Below are positions 1 through 10,504 of a stretch of DNA of 64,000 bases, in pieces. How positions within the stretch are numbered: the first letter of the stretch is position 1; every line of letters begins with the position of its first letter. The notes beneath the pieces are model-generated. The model did not search any database, was not told the origin of the DNA, and saw only the letters and a list, made by a program, of their open reading frames with translations. The translations under genes and the position numbers were made by a program. This DNA is from Adiantum capillus-veneris. Its lineage: Eukaryota; Streptophyta; Polypodiopsida; Polypodiales; Pteridaceae. The stretch lies in NCBI GenBank assembly GCA_014529385.2, contig CM043967.1:88089278-88153277 (forward strand), in the 5' to 3' direction.

Positions 1-879
1 TGGCTGCGTTTGCTTGGGCTAAACTAGGGGGATCATCTGCAACTGAATGGGGAAATCTGCTACTGTTCTAACTGCTGGAAACCTTTGTTTGTCAATGGCG
101 GAATTCTGCGTTTTCAATGGCTGAATTCTGCGTTTTTGTCAAGGTTGGAAACGCTGGAGTAAAGCTGCAAAAACGCTGATGCCAAGGGTTCCTTTTGCTG
201 CAGGCTAGGTGAATCTGCAACCGCTAGATGTCCTGGGGGTTGATGACGATCAAGCATGGCTGAAACTGCTGAGAAAACTGAGGTCTTGCTGGCGTTTTTG
301 GATGAAAAACGCTGGCTGAAAATAAGGCCTTTCTGCAAATGAAAACGCTAATGCTGATGGTCCTTGCGCGGCATCAATCTGCTAGAGAAGGAGCAACAGA
401 GATGGTGGTTGCTGCTGGGAACAGAAACACGAAGGGGATGGAGTCGCTAGGGGGTCGTGAGGGGGGGGGTACTGCTGAGAAGTTGCTTGTTGAGCGGGAA
501 GCTCTTGCTGCCTCTTCTGCCAAAAAGTGCTAACTTGGGTTTGCTTATATATTAACTTAGCAAAATTGCCCTACCTACTTTTGTAGGAAAGTCACTTAAA
601 AATAATAAGTGAAAATCCCAATAAATAGGAAAATAGGCTAAATGCACTGGAAAATTCCCCTAACTGATGCTAATGGATTCTGATGGGAATTCCGATGATC
701 ATGCTGTGTGCAACCGGAGGATATGCATCTATGCTAAGTGACTGGGCATGCACGGCGGTCTACGAATAGACTCACAAAAGTGCCAGATCACTGCTAATCT
801 AAACTGACTGAACTGACGGGAACCCTGCTATGGTGTAGCTTATCCACGGACACATAGGGTTGGGATGTGTCACGTGACA
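1..879 (-). repeat. 3' LTR of the LARD element (partial)
   Basis: It matches 3339-4217 base for base over long stretches and ends with the palindrome TGTCACGTGACA, which gives the TG start on the minus strand. The remaining ~400 bp of the LTR lie left of base 1. Short ORFs inside it (for example 114-338 minus) recur unchanged in the other LTR and are not considered genes. Confidence 0.85.
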
Positions 880-892
880 TCCCCTCCTTTTC
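880..892 (-). other. Polypurine tract of the LARD element
   Basis: On the minus strand the purine run GAAAAGGAGGGGA directly precedes the TG of the 3' LTR. This is the expected place for plus-strand priming in an LTR retrotransposon. Confidence 0.75.
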
Positions 893-1123
893 AAAGTGAG
901 GTACTGGTACCGAACTGTATGGCGTCGAGGAAGATCGCCAACAGCATCCACAATCCTGGAAGGGACTCTTCGCCGGCCCACTCTGTTGTGTGGGTCGTGC
1001 GGTACTTGAACTTCATAAAGGTCTTTCAACGCTTGCTTCTTTGGGCAGCGCCGAAAGCGACTCAAAGTCTTTTGTGGCTCCTTTGATACTTTAACTTCGT
1101 CTAGAGTCCTGCTTCTTTCGTCT

Positions 1124-2299
1124 TCAAGAATCTCCATGGCTGAAAATTCCTGAAACAATCTCCAACACAAAACCATGAACATACCTATTCCATGTAAAGT
1201 GAAAAAAAAAAAATATTGTCTTCTCTAAAGACTGTGCATGCAATGTAGATGAAAAAGTAGACGGAGTGACAACCCGTTCATCAAACACATGCAAACAATG
1301 CGGTCGAATCCTTTCTGTTTGATCGAAATCAATCAACTCTGGCAAATCACAATGGAAATGCCTATGCTTGGTGCTCATACTATCATGTGCTCTTTCTACA
1401 ACTTTGTCATGCCAAGGAAGAGACATGGAATGTGACTTCCTAACATACAAACTTTTCAACTTTCCATGAATAATCCGCATACATTCGTGCTCATCCATGA
1501 GAGAAACGTGCTCAACATACAATATGTCATGCCTAGGAAAAGAGATCACATAACGATGCTGACTAAAATACAAGAAACCTTCACGAACGGAACACTCGAA
1601 CAATGCGTGCGTATCAATCATGCGAACACATAATACTTCCTGTGATGGTTCTTTGGACCAAGGCTCGAGAGCCAAGATCGCTTCTTTGGAATCTATCGAA
1701 TCTTCTTGTGGGGGATCTTTGGACCTCGACTCAAAAGCCAAGATCGATTCTTGGTGATTGATCGAATCTACAACGAGGTTAGCTTCGCTAGAAAAAGCAT
1801 CAACTAACACATCATCCTTGTGAACAATCACATCATCTTCGTGTAATTCATCATGCTTGTGAGAAATCACATCTTGATCATGCAAATCATCATGCTTGTC
1901 ATTGGCATCCAAATCATCATGCTTAGCAATATCATTCAAATCATCATGCTTATCTTTGTCATCCAAATCATCATGCTTATCATGGTCAATCAAATCATCA
2001 TGCAAATCATTGTCCATCAAATCATCATCATGCTTCACACAATCATGCAAATCCTGTGTCTCATGCTGGGGAGAAGAAGAGACTGAGAGAGTCTCCTTTT
2101 CGTGATTCTGTGCAAAGAACGCCTGTACTTGAGAAAAAGGTCGCAACATCTCTTTGTTCTGTCGGTCGCTCTGTTCTTTGAGGGCTTTATTCTCACGATC
2201 AAATTTTGCTTGTCTTTCTTTGGCTTCCAAGCGTGCTTGCTCGCTCTCACGTGGTATGGCTGCCATTCTTTCTTGGTACTTACGCTCGATGGCTACCAT
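1124..2299 (-). CDS. LARD-encoded acidic His-Asp repeat protein, function unknown
   Basis: This is a 391-codon ORF in the internal region of the LARD element. Residues 1-60 are charged and heptad-like (probable coiled coil: many E, K, R, Q). Residues ~83-165 are an imperfect 9-residue repeat of the form KHDDLxDxD, very rich in Asp and His. The C-terminal half has no repeat and contains several Cys and His residues without an obvious zinc-finger spacing. The start chosen is the first ATG after an in-frame stop just upstream; the reading frame before that stop continues with similar charged residues, so the natural protein may once have started further upstream. No gag, protease or RT motif is visible. 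It could be a transposon accessory protein or a captured host fragment; I do not recognise the family. Its length and lack of stops argue for some past constraint. Confidence 0.5.
   Translation of the reverse strand: MVAIERKYQERMAAIPRESEQARLEAKERQAKFDRENKALKEQSDRQNKEMLRPFSQVQAFFAQNHEKETLSVSSSPQHETQDLHDCVKHDDDLMDNDLHDDLIDHDKHDDLDDKDKHDDLNDIAKHDDLDANDKHDDLHDQDVISHKHDELHEDDVIVHKDDVLVDAFSSEANLVVDSINHQESILAFESRSKDPPQEDSIDSKEAILALEPWSKEPSQEVLCVRMIDTHALFECSVREGFLYFSQHRYVISFPRHDILYVEHVSLMDEHECMRIIHGKLKSLYVRKSHSMSLPWHDKVVERAHDSMSTKHRHFHCDLPELIDFDQTERIRPHCLHVFDERVVTPSTFSSTLHAQSLEKTIFFFFHFTWNRYVHGFVLEIVSGIFSHGDS
1805..2053 (-). repeat. 27-bp in-frame minisatellite encoding the His-Asp repeats
   Basis: Forward-strand units built on AAATCATCATGCTT recur every ~24-30 bp, in phase with the codons of the LARD ORF, giving repeated KHDDL. 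Unit length varies in multiples of three, so the frame is kept. Confidence 0.8.
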
Positions 2300-2938
2300 G
2301 TCTACTTCGTAGGCTTTCCTTCTGCTTCTCGTTCTTGGTCCAACTCCTCCCTAGGAGTTAGCGCAATCCTTGTCGTAGATGAAAAAGGGGGAGGGTCGGA
2401 AAAAGTTAAAACCTCCTGATGGGGAAAATTCTTCTTCGCCTCTCTCATACTCATCACCTCCAAGCGAAGTATCCATTCCGCTTCGAGTGATGACCATTCT
2501 GCAATAGTGGGTTCTTGTGGTCTAGGTTCTTAAGTTCACGAGGAACTTGGGTTCTTGGGGGTCTTGGGTCTTGAGGTTCTTGAGGTTTTCTTTCGCTTGC
2601 AAATCGCATTGGAGAAGGATCTTCTCTTCACCCGAGTTCTATCCTTTTCTGTGGGCGCACCCCTTGGCGGCCTTGCGCTCACACCAAGGTTGCTTTTCCC
2701 CACCTCACGTCGATTGGCAGGCCGCTAAGTGCACGGTCCGCTCTCAATGAGTGAAAAGAGACAAGGGGAGGCTAGACAAGCCCTTCTTTCGTGGGATTCC
2801 TGTCACTCTTCAACAAAACACGATTAGGAATCGCCACGCCCAAGTAAACTTGGGTTCGTGCGATCGCAACAAGCAAAAAAAAATTCTTGTGGTTCTTTCC
2901 TTGAGTAATGCAGAACACTTCCAAAGCTCTGATACCAA
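2300..2938 (-). other. 5' internal region of the LARD element
   Basis: Sequence between the PBS and the ORF. It holds no recognisable domain. Short frames here encode charged residues but are broken by stops. It is likely leader or decayed coding sequence of the element. Confidence 0.5.
2928..2938 (-). other. Primer-binding site (initiator Met tRNA) of the LARD element
   Basis: On the minus strand TTGGTATCAGAGCTTT follows directly after the 5' LTR. TGGTATCAGAGC is the usual complement of the 3' end of plant initiator Met tRNA in LTR retrotransposons. Confidence 0.85.
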
Positions 2939-4217
2939 TGTTAGGTGCAGCGGAATAAATGTTATATTTTCTCAAGATTAGTGATCTTTACTGCTCAAGG
3001 TTCCTTTTAGTTCTTAGGAAAGAGAGAGCTTTCCGTCTTATGGAGAGTGCTATGATCACGAACAAAGTGAGTGGATATTGTGCGTGCAAGTGAATGAGAC
3101 TGAGAGCAGAAGAGAGAAGAGATACGACACCGAGAGGTTGTAAAACCCTCCTCCGAAGGCCCCACTCTCGTCGGCGAGAGTGGTCTACTTGATTGCACAA
3201 CGGTGTACAATGCGAATGCAATGGACAGATGCAATGGGACTATGCCGATGACGACGACGGTGATGACGACGACGACTTGGGATGAAATCTGAGATCTTCT
3301 AGATGCTGAATTTCTTGGGTGTTTCAGGGCTGAAAATGGACTGTTTTGGCTGTGTTTGCTTGGGCTAAACTAGGGGGATCATCTGCAACTGAATGGGGAA
3401 ATCTGCTACTATTCTAATTGCTGGAAACCTTTGTTTGTCAATGGCAGAATTCTGCGTTTTCAATGGCTGAATTCTGCGTTTTTGTCAAGGTTGGAAACGC
3501 TGGAGTAAAGCTGCAAAAACGCTGATGCCAAGGGTTCCTTTTGCTGCAGGCTAGGTGAATCTGCAACCGCTAGATGTCCTGGGGGTTGATGACGATCAAG
3601 CATGGCTGAAACTGCTGAGAAAACTGAGGTCTTGCTGGCGTTTTTGGATGAAAAACGCTGGCTGAAAATAAGGCCTTTCTGCAAATGAAAACGCTAATGC
3701 CGATGGTCCTTGCGCGGCATCAATCTGCTAGAGAAGGAGCAACAGAGATGGTGGTTGCTGCTGGGAACAGAAACACGAAGGGGAGTCGCTAGGGGGTCAT
3801 GAAGGGGGGGTACTGCTGAGAAGTTGCCTATTGAGCGGGAAGCTCCTACTGCCTCTTCTGCCAGAAAGTGCTAACTTGGGTTTGCTTATATATTAACTTA
3901 GCAAAATTGCCCTACCTACTTTTGTAGGAAAGTCACTTAAAAATAATAAGTGAAAATCCCAATAAATAGGAAAATAGGCTAAATGCACTGGAAAATTCCC
4001 TTAACTGATGCTAATGGATTTTGATGGGAATTCCGATGATCATGCTGTGTGCAACCGGAGGATATGCACCTATGCTAAGTGACTGGGCATGCACGGTCTA
4101 CGAATAGACTCACAAAAGTGCCAGATCACTGCTAATCTAAACTGACTGAACTGATGGGAATCCTGCTATGGTGTAGCTTGTCCACGGACACATAGGGTTG
4201 GGATGTGTCACGTGACA
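2939..4217 (-). repeat. 5' LTR of the LARD element (1,279 bp)
   Basis: A complete LTR reading TG to CA on the minus strand, bounded by the PBS on one side and by unrelated sequence starting CTAGACTTG at 4218 on the other. It is almost identical to 1-879. Within it, motifs such as TAGCGTTTT-like runs recur. Confidence 0.85.
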
Positions 4218-6404
4218 CTAGACTTGTGTGAAGCAACAAATTGGTGTAGGTATAACACCCCCTCTCAGCACCTGATGTTGAACAAACCGCGTGAAGCCGA
4301 AGATGTGAGGCAAATGATGAAGATATCTGTTGCGATGTCCATTGTAGGATACTCCATGAGTAGTAGTAGCAGTCGAGGGTGTCACAACCTCTGAGAGATC
4401 TCCATGGTAAAGTGCCGTCACGCGCAATGTAGCAAACTGATGTACTCCGCCGATACAGGGTGAAGATATTGCGTGAAGGTCCCGAACAGATTGTAAAAAA
4501 ACAACTCCTTGTCGTAAAGAAATGTCAATAGACCTGCAAGTGTCTTGCCCAATAGGATCTGTGGTATCTGTAGTAAAACCGTCTGGAGAAAATGGGGAAG
4601 CCCTGAAACCGTAATCAGAATGATCGGAAGCCTGTCAATGCATGAACTTGTAACCCAATGTGGCCAGGTGGCTAAGTTGTGTAAAACTCCAGGAAGGCAA
4701 GATGTAGCAATCTTCGCCATAAACCTCCTCCAAAAAAAAAGAAAAGCTAGACTAAGCAGTCTGCATTGTAGAAGCTACTATAAGCTGCAGCACAGTCACC
4801 GAGAGAACGCGGGGACCACCAGCGATGGTGTCATGTCAGTAGATAGGGTAATCCAAGATGAGGGGAAAGCCAGACTCAACAGTCTGCACTGGGGAGGGCC
4901 TCTGAGAAGAGGTGTGGTCAAACCAAGCTTTCTGCACCGTAATCATCCTGTATAAAGAAGGGAAGCCAGACTGAGAAGTCTGCGCTGTGAAGTGAAGTGG
5001 CCAGACCAAGATGTCTGCGCCATCTTGCTTGTATCTCCTACCTCCAATCCTCCGAAGTCAACCTAAACAGAATCCACGCCAACAACGCCACCAAACCGCA
5101 ACTTAGTGTGGCTCTCAATGTGAATGAGCTAGGGAGTGGACTGCTGCCCAGGTTGGGAGATAAGTCTGCTGTAAGGTTACCGAGGGTGAATGTAAGCAAC
5201 TCTGAAGGTAGCAATCCAAATGATCAAGAGTGTAGAAGAGCAACTGCACTACCATCCAAGCCAAGCTCCAGGAGACTCCGGATGTAGTCGCACGATGCCT
5301 AATCTCCCGCATCTCACAAGTAAACTCTCCAAGAGAGTCCAAGCACTGAAGTCCCACTCCAGTCTGTAGATCCAAGCAATGAACTTGTCCAAGAAGAGAT
5401 CCAATATCCTGTCCCTAAGTCCATGTAGATGCTCCTGTGTAAGCAAGCGATCTGACATGTCGAGGTCAAGTGGTAAGTGTTTGTCCACCCAAGATGGTGA
5501 TGTCTTCTCTAGGAATGTCGGAATCCCATATGCCATGAGCATGGCCATATCTCGTGTGAACAACTCTGATGAGTGCATAGGTGTGTCCATAGCAAACCAC
5601 AAGTCACCACCCCTTCTGGAGTGCGCAACCGCCGAATAATGGCTGGAATGAATGGATCTCCCAAGGATCGTACGCCCGTAGATGATCAAGCTGATGTCAA
5701 AAATACCGTGTACTGCAGCAGTCACTGAGAGACCGCATGGACCACCACCGGATGGTGTCTTGGCAAGAGGTGACTTCATCCTCTGTGAAAAAACACAAAC
5801 CATGTGGCTGCTGTCCACCCACAACGAAATGCGATGTGATGAAAATGCTGGTGTCCAGCGATTTTCAGCGTGCTCGTACGCTCCCGGCAGAGTCCCGAGC
5901 GGTGCAGAGGGTGTAGGGAGGGTTTATCTCTATGTGCACAGCCGTCCGAGGGCTGAAAACAGAGGAAAAAACAGCAGGTGTAGATGGCTGAAATCTATAG
6001 CAGATGAAGAGGATTGTCGCTGGCAAGGCACCAAGTGCCAAGCCGGGTGTCGAAAGGCAAGATCCATGGTGGGCCAAAGGTAGCGCTGCCTCTCCTCTGC
6101 TGAAAACGCAGCAGCCTGCCAAAAACACAGATTTGAACCAAGCACGCAAATCTGGCTGAAAACGCAGGTAGAGGGAGGGGGTTTTCCGCGACAAAAGGAC
6201 CTGTAGAGGCCAGCGCTTGCTGCCTTGAGGTGATCGCCATGTGGGAGAGCAAAAACAAAGGTGGAAAAGGGTTTCTCCACGACAGAAAAACTGAGCATGT
6301 CCCATCGCTGGCCTGGCTAATGCAAAACGCTGGCTGATCTTCTTGGGAGGGAGAACCTGATGCAGGAAGCACCTAGACCATGGAGAGCCTGAGCTCTGAT
6401 ACCA
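4218..6404 (-). other. Internal region of a second, non-autonomous LTR element
   Basis: The right end (6393-6404) is TGGTATCAGAGC on the minus strand, directly next to a TG that would begin an LTR at 6405, so this looks like the PBS end of a minus-strand LTR element. Near the left end a purine run followed by TGTTATACC (minus strand, ~4273 to 4251) could be a PPT and 3' LTR start, interrupted by the LARD insertion at 4217. No RT, integrase or gag motif is seen. The longest frame (5249-5824 minus, 191 codons) resembles no family I know. A second LARD-like element is the best reading. Confidence 0.45.
4742..5020. repeat. Four dispersed hairpin motifs, AGACT-N4-AGTCTGC
   Basis: Inverted-repeat cores occur at about 4749-4762, 4872-4885, 4968-4981 and 5003-5016, each embedded in a similar GCCAGACT...AGTCTGC context, roughly 35 to 120 bp apart. 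The fourth copy has compensatory-looking changes (AGACC/TGTCT pairs partly). They lie inside the non-coding internal region of the LTR element. Confidence 0.55.
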
Positions 6405-6429
6405 TGTGAGAGTGCGCATGTGCGGAAGC

Positions 6430-6431
<2 letters not shown>

Positions 6432-6466
<35 letters not shown>
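6432..6466. repeat. (GA)17 microsatellite at a LINE 3' junction
   Basis: A perfect dinucleotide run. On the minus strand it is (TC)n and directly follows the 3' end of the LINE fragment at 6467-6900. Confidence 0.95.
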
Positions 6467-6469
<3 letters not shown>

Positions 6470-6900
6470 AAATGACCTATGCGACCAATCCGTTACAAAC
6501 TTGTGAATCTGGTATTGTGTCTGAGTACAAAAAAAGAAATACTAAAATGAATCTAGAAGTGCTACTAGCTCGAACTGTGTGGGGTATGCGAGATCACTCA
6601 TACAATCCGTGCCCAATACAAGAGAAAGATACAACGGGTGATGGATCCATCCTCATCTGTACTCTGGATGTTGAGATAGTATGGCTTGAATCCTCTGTTG
6701 TAGTCTCCTTCGATGCTGTGAAGCTCCTCTCCTCAGTCGTGGGCATCTCGATCTCCCTAGTTCCAATGCTCGGTCAATGAGAGTACCACGGGTGTGAGTA
6801 TGAGCTGAGCTTTGCAGTGGTGGTTTCTCCTATATCTGTCCAGTGTTTGGTGTGAAGAAACCAATAATCTGTCTCTGGGATTGTCTCTCTCCAAATCTAC
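6467..6900 (-). mobile_element. LINE 3'-terminal fragment
   Basis: The reverse complement matches the 3' ends of other LINEs here: it shares the segment also found at 22840-22935 and the segment near 8825-8870 of the LINE at 7036-9203. Read on the minus strand it ends with a GGTCGCATAGGTCATTTTGAC block and passes straight into (TC)n. It is heavily 5'-truncated and keeps no usable ORF. The boundary on the right is approximate. Confidence 0.65.
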
Positions 6901-6990
6901 TCAGTAGACTATCTCTGTGTCTGAGTAACTCAAGTAGATACAAGCCAACACATCTCTGGTCCTGATGACTCTCCAGAAGGGTTCGAAGCT

Positions 6991-7002
6991 CCCCCCCCCC
7001 CC

Positions 7003-7035
<33 letters not shown>
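6991..7035. repeat. C23 run followed by (TC)11
   Basis: A 23-base homopolymer of C passes into a TC dinucleotide run, which then joins the 5' truncation point of the LINE at 7036. Confidence 0.95.
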
Positions 7036-8970
7036 AGCCGGGCAGGCAGGATTCAGGAGAGGTTTTTCTACTCTTGACCATATTATGACACTCAGAGCCA
7101 TCATTGAGGAGGGCAGATCACATGGGAGACGGATCTATTGCAGCTTTGTGGACTTCCGCAAAGCATTTGACACCGTACCCAGAGCTAGATTGATGTGCAA
7201 ATTACAAGAGATGGGAGTACTCACAGAGCTCATTTGGGGAGTCATGGCACTGTACAGGTCAGTAGTGGGGCATGTACGCACCTCAAAGGGCCTATCTACA
7301 GCGGTTCATTCCACTATTGGGGTGAAGCAAGGTTGCTTGCTCTCTCTTACTCTGTTTGGTATGTATGTGGATGAGGTTTCTGACTACATTGAGAGAGATG
7401 GTGATAGAGGTGCACAACTGGCAGGAACATGGATCCCACTATTGTTATATGCTGATGATATTGTGTTGATCTCCGACTCTCCAGAGGGGATGCAATGTCA
7501 CTTGGATGCTTTGCATAGCTTTACCCATGAAAGTGGCTTGTCTGTCAACCTTGGTAAAACCAAGGTCATGGTATTTAATACGACCCCACAGTGAATCAGG
7601 AGGTCAGCGCCCGCATTCACTTACGGCCAGGAGACAATGGAGTATACAGATGCTTCCACCTACCTTGGAGTGGTTTTTATTGGACCAGCATTTTCATTGA
7701 GAAGAGCAGTAGAGACTAGATTGACCAGAGCCCATGCAACATTGGGTAGATTGGAGAGGATGTGTTCACATGTTCAGTTTCAAGAGCCTCGGATGAAGCT
7801 CTGGCTCTTTGACACCCTGGTGGCTTCTGCATTGCTCTATGGAGCTGAGATTTGGGGACCTTCATTGGACCATCATGGGAGGACAGGTCGCACTGATGGA
7901 TGGGGGGACATGGAGAAGCCACTAGTCTCTATGATCTCACGGCTCATTAGAACCAAGGCTTCAGTACCACGTGCCATTATACGAGCACAGCTAGCTGCCC
8001 CCCCCCCCCCCCCGCTAGTGGTTGAGGCGCTCACCAGATCTGTCTCCTTCATACACAGCATTTGGGAACTTCCCAGAAACAGATATGCCCGCCTTGCACT
8101 TGAGTCCTCTCGACAATTAGCCATGCAAGGAGATACAGCATGCTGGTATGGGGAGATGACATCATGGTTTCAGGCGCATGGGTTCAACATAGACACACCG
8201 CCCCCCTTCCAGTACTCACTAGATGCACCCTCTCTGAATCTCACACAGTCCGAGATCACCAGGCCCATCCGCCAGGACCTGACTCAACTAGACATCAGGA
8301 AGACATGGATACAACCAGCACAGGAGCTGGGCACGAAGATGGCTTTCTACAGAGAGCATCTTCTCCAGCTTACGGTGGACGGTTTTGTGACGAACCTAGA
8401 TACATGGACACCCACTTGTCTCATGGGGTACAGTGTGCTATTGGCCAGATACGCACATCTTCACACCAGCTACGGATCGAGACTGGGAGATATAGCAAAG
8501 TACCAGCAGAGGCCAGGACATGCCTCCTATGTGACCTGGAGCCTGAGACAGAGTTGCACTACAAATGCCCCGTCTACTACGAGATACGCGGCCGCTTCCA
8601 CTGCTTGTTCAACGAGGGCTTCGGACCACTCTCCAGAGTCATGCGGTACAAGGATCAGAGATGCTTGGGTCTGTTTTTGCTCGAGCTGCGCAGACACAGA
8701 GAGAGCTTGATGAGAGGAGAGGCCAGCAAGTCTCAGAGACGGATCACAGACTTCTTTAGAGCAGACACTGGACACCCGGAGGAGCTACTACCACAGGAGA
8801 GCTCGCCACCTCACATCGGAGGCACACTGATCGACCGAGCTAGGGAGATCCAGACGCCCACGACTGCGGAGGACTACACAGCATCGACGGAGGTTGCATT
8901 AGAGGATTCGGATCACTTTGGCCCAACATGCACGACGCCCGGTCAAGCTATTGACCATGGAGGAGATTGA
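7036..8970 (+). pseudogene. LINE ORF2 remnant: RT, thumb region and C-terminal zinc finger
   Basis: The frame ending at 7594 has RT motifs in order: AGFRRGFSTLDH, VDFRKAFDTVPR, GVKQGCLLSLTLFG, and the catalytic LLLYADDIVLI. A stop at 7592-7594 and a frame change lead to the 7637-8560 frame (STYLGVVF, DTLVASALLYGAEIWG), typical of LINE RT thumb regions. A further shift near 8400-8500 joins the frame ending at 8970, which contains CLLCDLEPETELHYKCPVYY, a CCHC-type zinc finger common at LINE C-termini. A C16 run (7998-8013) lies inside the coding region and may be a slippage site. The RT is truncated at its N-terminus and the endonuclease is absent. Clade is not settled from sequence alone. Confidence 0.85.
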
Positions 8971-9201
8971 TGAGATCCGCCAGCGACCAATGCTGGATCT
9001 TTTGTGATCTGTGATTTAGCTATCCCACCTATCTGCTTAGATCACACCTAGCTGTTTCAGATTCCATAGCGTTTTATTCTATCATTTTATTTTGTCATTT
9101 GTCATTTTTGTTACTCTGACTTTGTATCAGGTCCACCACATTGTAACTCTTTGGTCTCATAGGCCTTCTGAAGACGTTAATATAACATTTCATTTCATAT
9201 A

Positions 9202-9203
<2 letters not shown>
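7036..9203 (+). mobile_element. 5'-truncated non-L1 LINE
   Basis: A non-LTR retrotransposon starting inside the reverse transcriptase domain and running to its 3' end. The 3' UTR ends with a conserved block, GGTCTCATAGGCCTTC then GAAGACGTTAATATAACAT, that is also recognisable at 22940-22990 and, more diverged, at 47748-47790. Both ends abut (TC)n on the sense strand (7014-7035 and 9204-9280). The same family is present at 26551-28350 and 38170-38515. Confidence 0.85.

Positions 9204-9280
<77 letters not shown>
9204..9280. repeat. (CT)38 microsatellite between two LINE segments
   Basis: A perfect CT run joins the 3' end of the LINE at 7036-9203 to the 5' region of a LINE ORF1 unit beginning near 9281. 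Confidence 0.95.
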
Positions 9281-9283
<3 letters not shown>

Positions 9284-9598
9284 ACCTAGCCTCGTCTTCT
9301 TCTCGCCGAAATGCCTGCACGTCTCCCTTGGGCGAGGGCAACCCTGTGGGGGGCGTTAAGCCACAAGCCCTACCCCTTTTGCCAAGCACGGTGCCTGATT
9401 CTGATTCTGCTGCGATGCTCGTCATCGTACAAGGGCGTCCTAGTCCAAAGATTGTCTGCTCCTTGCTCGTCAGCATACAAGAGGTTAAGAGACTCTCTCC
9501 CCCGCTTGCTTCATTTCACTGTTATCCCGCCGACACAAAACATGGCAATGCTTTCACCCCCAAAAAAATTAAATCAAGTAAGCCCTTGATCTCACGCT

Positions 9599-10379
9599 AT
9601 GTGTTTCGACAAGAATTCCCCCTTTTGCAGCCCGATATTGTCGTCCTTTGGTACCCTAAGCCCTTATTGTATGCAAGAGCTTTCTTGCGATGACAACGGC
9701 ACCGAGAAAGGACCCCGCCGTCTGCCAAGAAGCACGATCACAGCTCTTGAGGCTCATATTCAAGACCTCCTCGGGGAGAATGAGAGACTCAAAGAACGTT
9801 TACAAAAGCTTGAAGATGCCAAGGAAGTAGAGAGCCAAGCTCTGCTTGAAAAAGCACATGCAGTCGAAGCCTCGCTCACCGAGACTGTCATGGCAGTGCA
9901 AAAAGAATCACATGAAGCAACACATAAAAAGATTGACGCCAAGATTCAAGCGGCCTTACAAGAATGTCGGCTACAAAAATCTCTTGGCCTCAAGGTCAGA
10001 ATTAGGGGACTACACTCACCATGGTGTACCCCGAAGGACACCCTTGAGGAAGCAATCACCAAGCTCAATGACATTCTTACAACCTCTCTACATCAAGCCC
10101 TAAGTTGTTGCTTGGATCAATGATACACATAGATATGTGCCACCCGAGCATTGCATACTCACTTTTGAGGACAAAGATGAGCGTATGAAGCTACTATGTC
10201 AATCTCGACTTCTCAAGGGCAAAAAGCTTTGGATTGCAGAAGAATTGACCATGAATCAACTCAAGAGTAAAGCGAGCAAGCTCAAGAAGATGCATGAAGC
10301 GCGTAAGCAAGGCAAATGGGCAGTCTTGGCAAAGCTATCATCCAAGAATTTCGAAATCCCAAACCGACTCTCCCCTTAG
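9599..10379 (+). pseudogene. LINE ORF1-like protein with coiled coil, broken frame
   Basis: The frame 9599-10123 encodes a long coiled coil (about residues 45-130, repeated E/K/L heptads, with ITALEAHIQDLLGENERLKE) followed by LKVRIRGL, the start of an L1-ORF1-type RRM-like domain. The rest of that domain is in the next frame, 10137-10379 (HCILTFEDKDERMKLL, WIAEELTMNQLKSKASKL), so one frameshift near 10090-10130 breaks it. Such proteins bind LINE RNA. The ORF1 begins ~20-300 bp after the (CT)n at 9204-9280. The downstream ORF2 is missing: the sequence joins a gypsy-type LTR at ~10430. Confidence 0.7.
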
Positions 10380-10504
10380 CCGACCCTTAGGTTTTTGTTC
10401 TCTCTTTTTTCCTACTCTACCCTCTTGATGGACTAAACCCTAAGAAGAACAAGTAACAAAAGAAGTCCTACCAACTTATGGGGACCACGTCCGATGGGGC
10501 CCCA

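Larger units (their letters stand above)
1..4217 (-). mobile_element. Non-autonomous LTR retrotransposon (LARD type), left end outside the window
   Basis: Two nearly identical LTR copies in the same orientation (1-879 and 2939-4217) bracket a 2.06-kb internal region. A primer-binding site complementary to initiator Met tRNA abuts the right LTR on the minus strand, and a polypurine tract abuts the left LTR, so the element reads right to left. The internal region has no reverse transcriptase, integrase or protease, only one ORF of unknown function. That makes it a non-autonomous element, presumably mobilised in trans (inference). The high LTR similarity, with only scattered substitutions and short indels, suggests recent insertion. 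A solo LTR of the same family lies at 10505-11694 in opposite orientation. The target duplication cannot be checked because the left LTR runs off the window. Confidence 0.85.

Noticed and set aside
114-338. 74-codon ORF repeated at 3460-3684
   Set aside because: It lies inside both LTR copies, so its repetition reflects LTR identity rather than gene conservation; no domain is visible.
5249-5824. 191-codon minus-strand ORF
   Set aside because: No recognisable domain, codon pattern looks random, and it sits in a non-autonomous element's internal region; a phrase resembling part of the PECT1 C-terminal domain (FDISLIIYG) is too short and lacks the flanking conserved residues.
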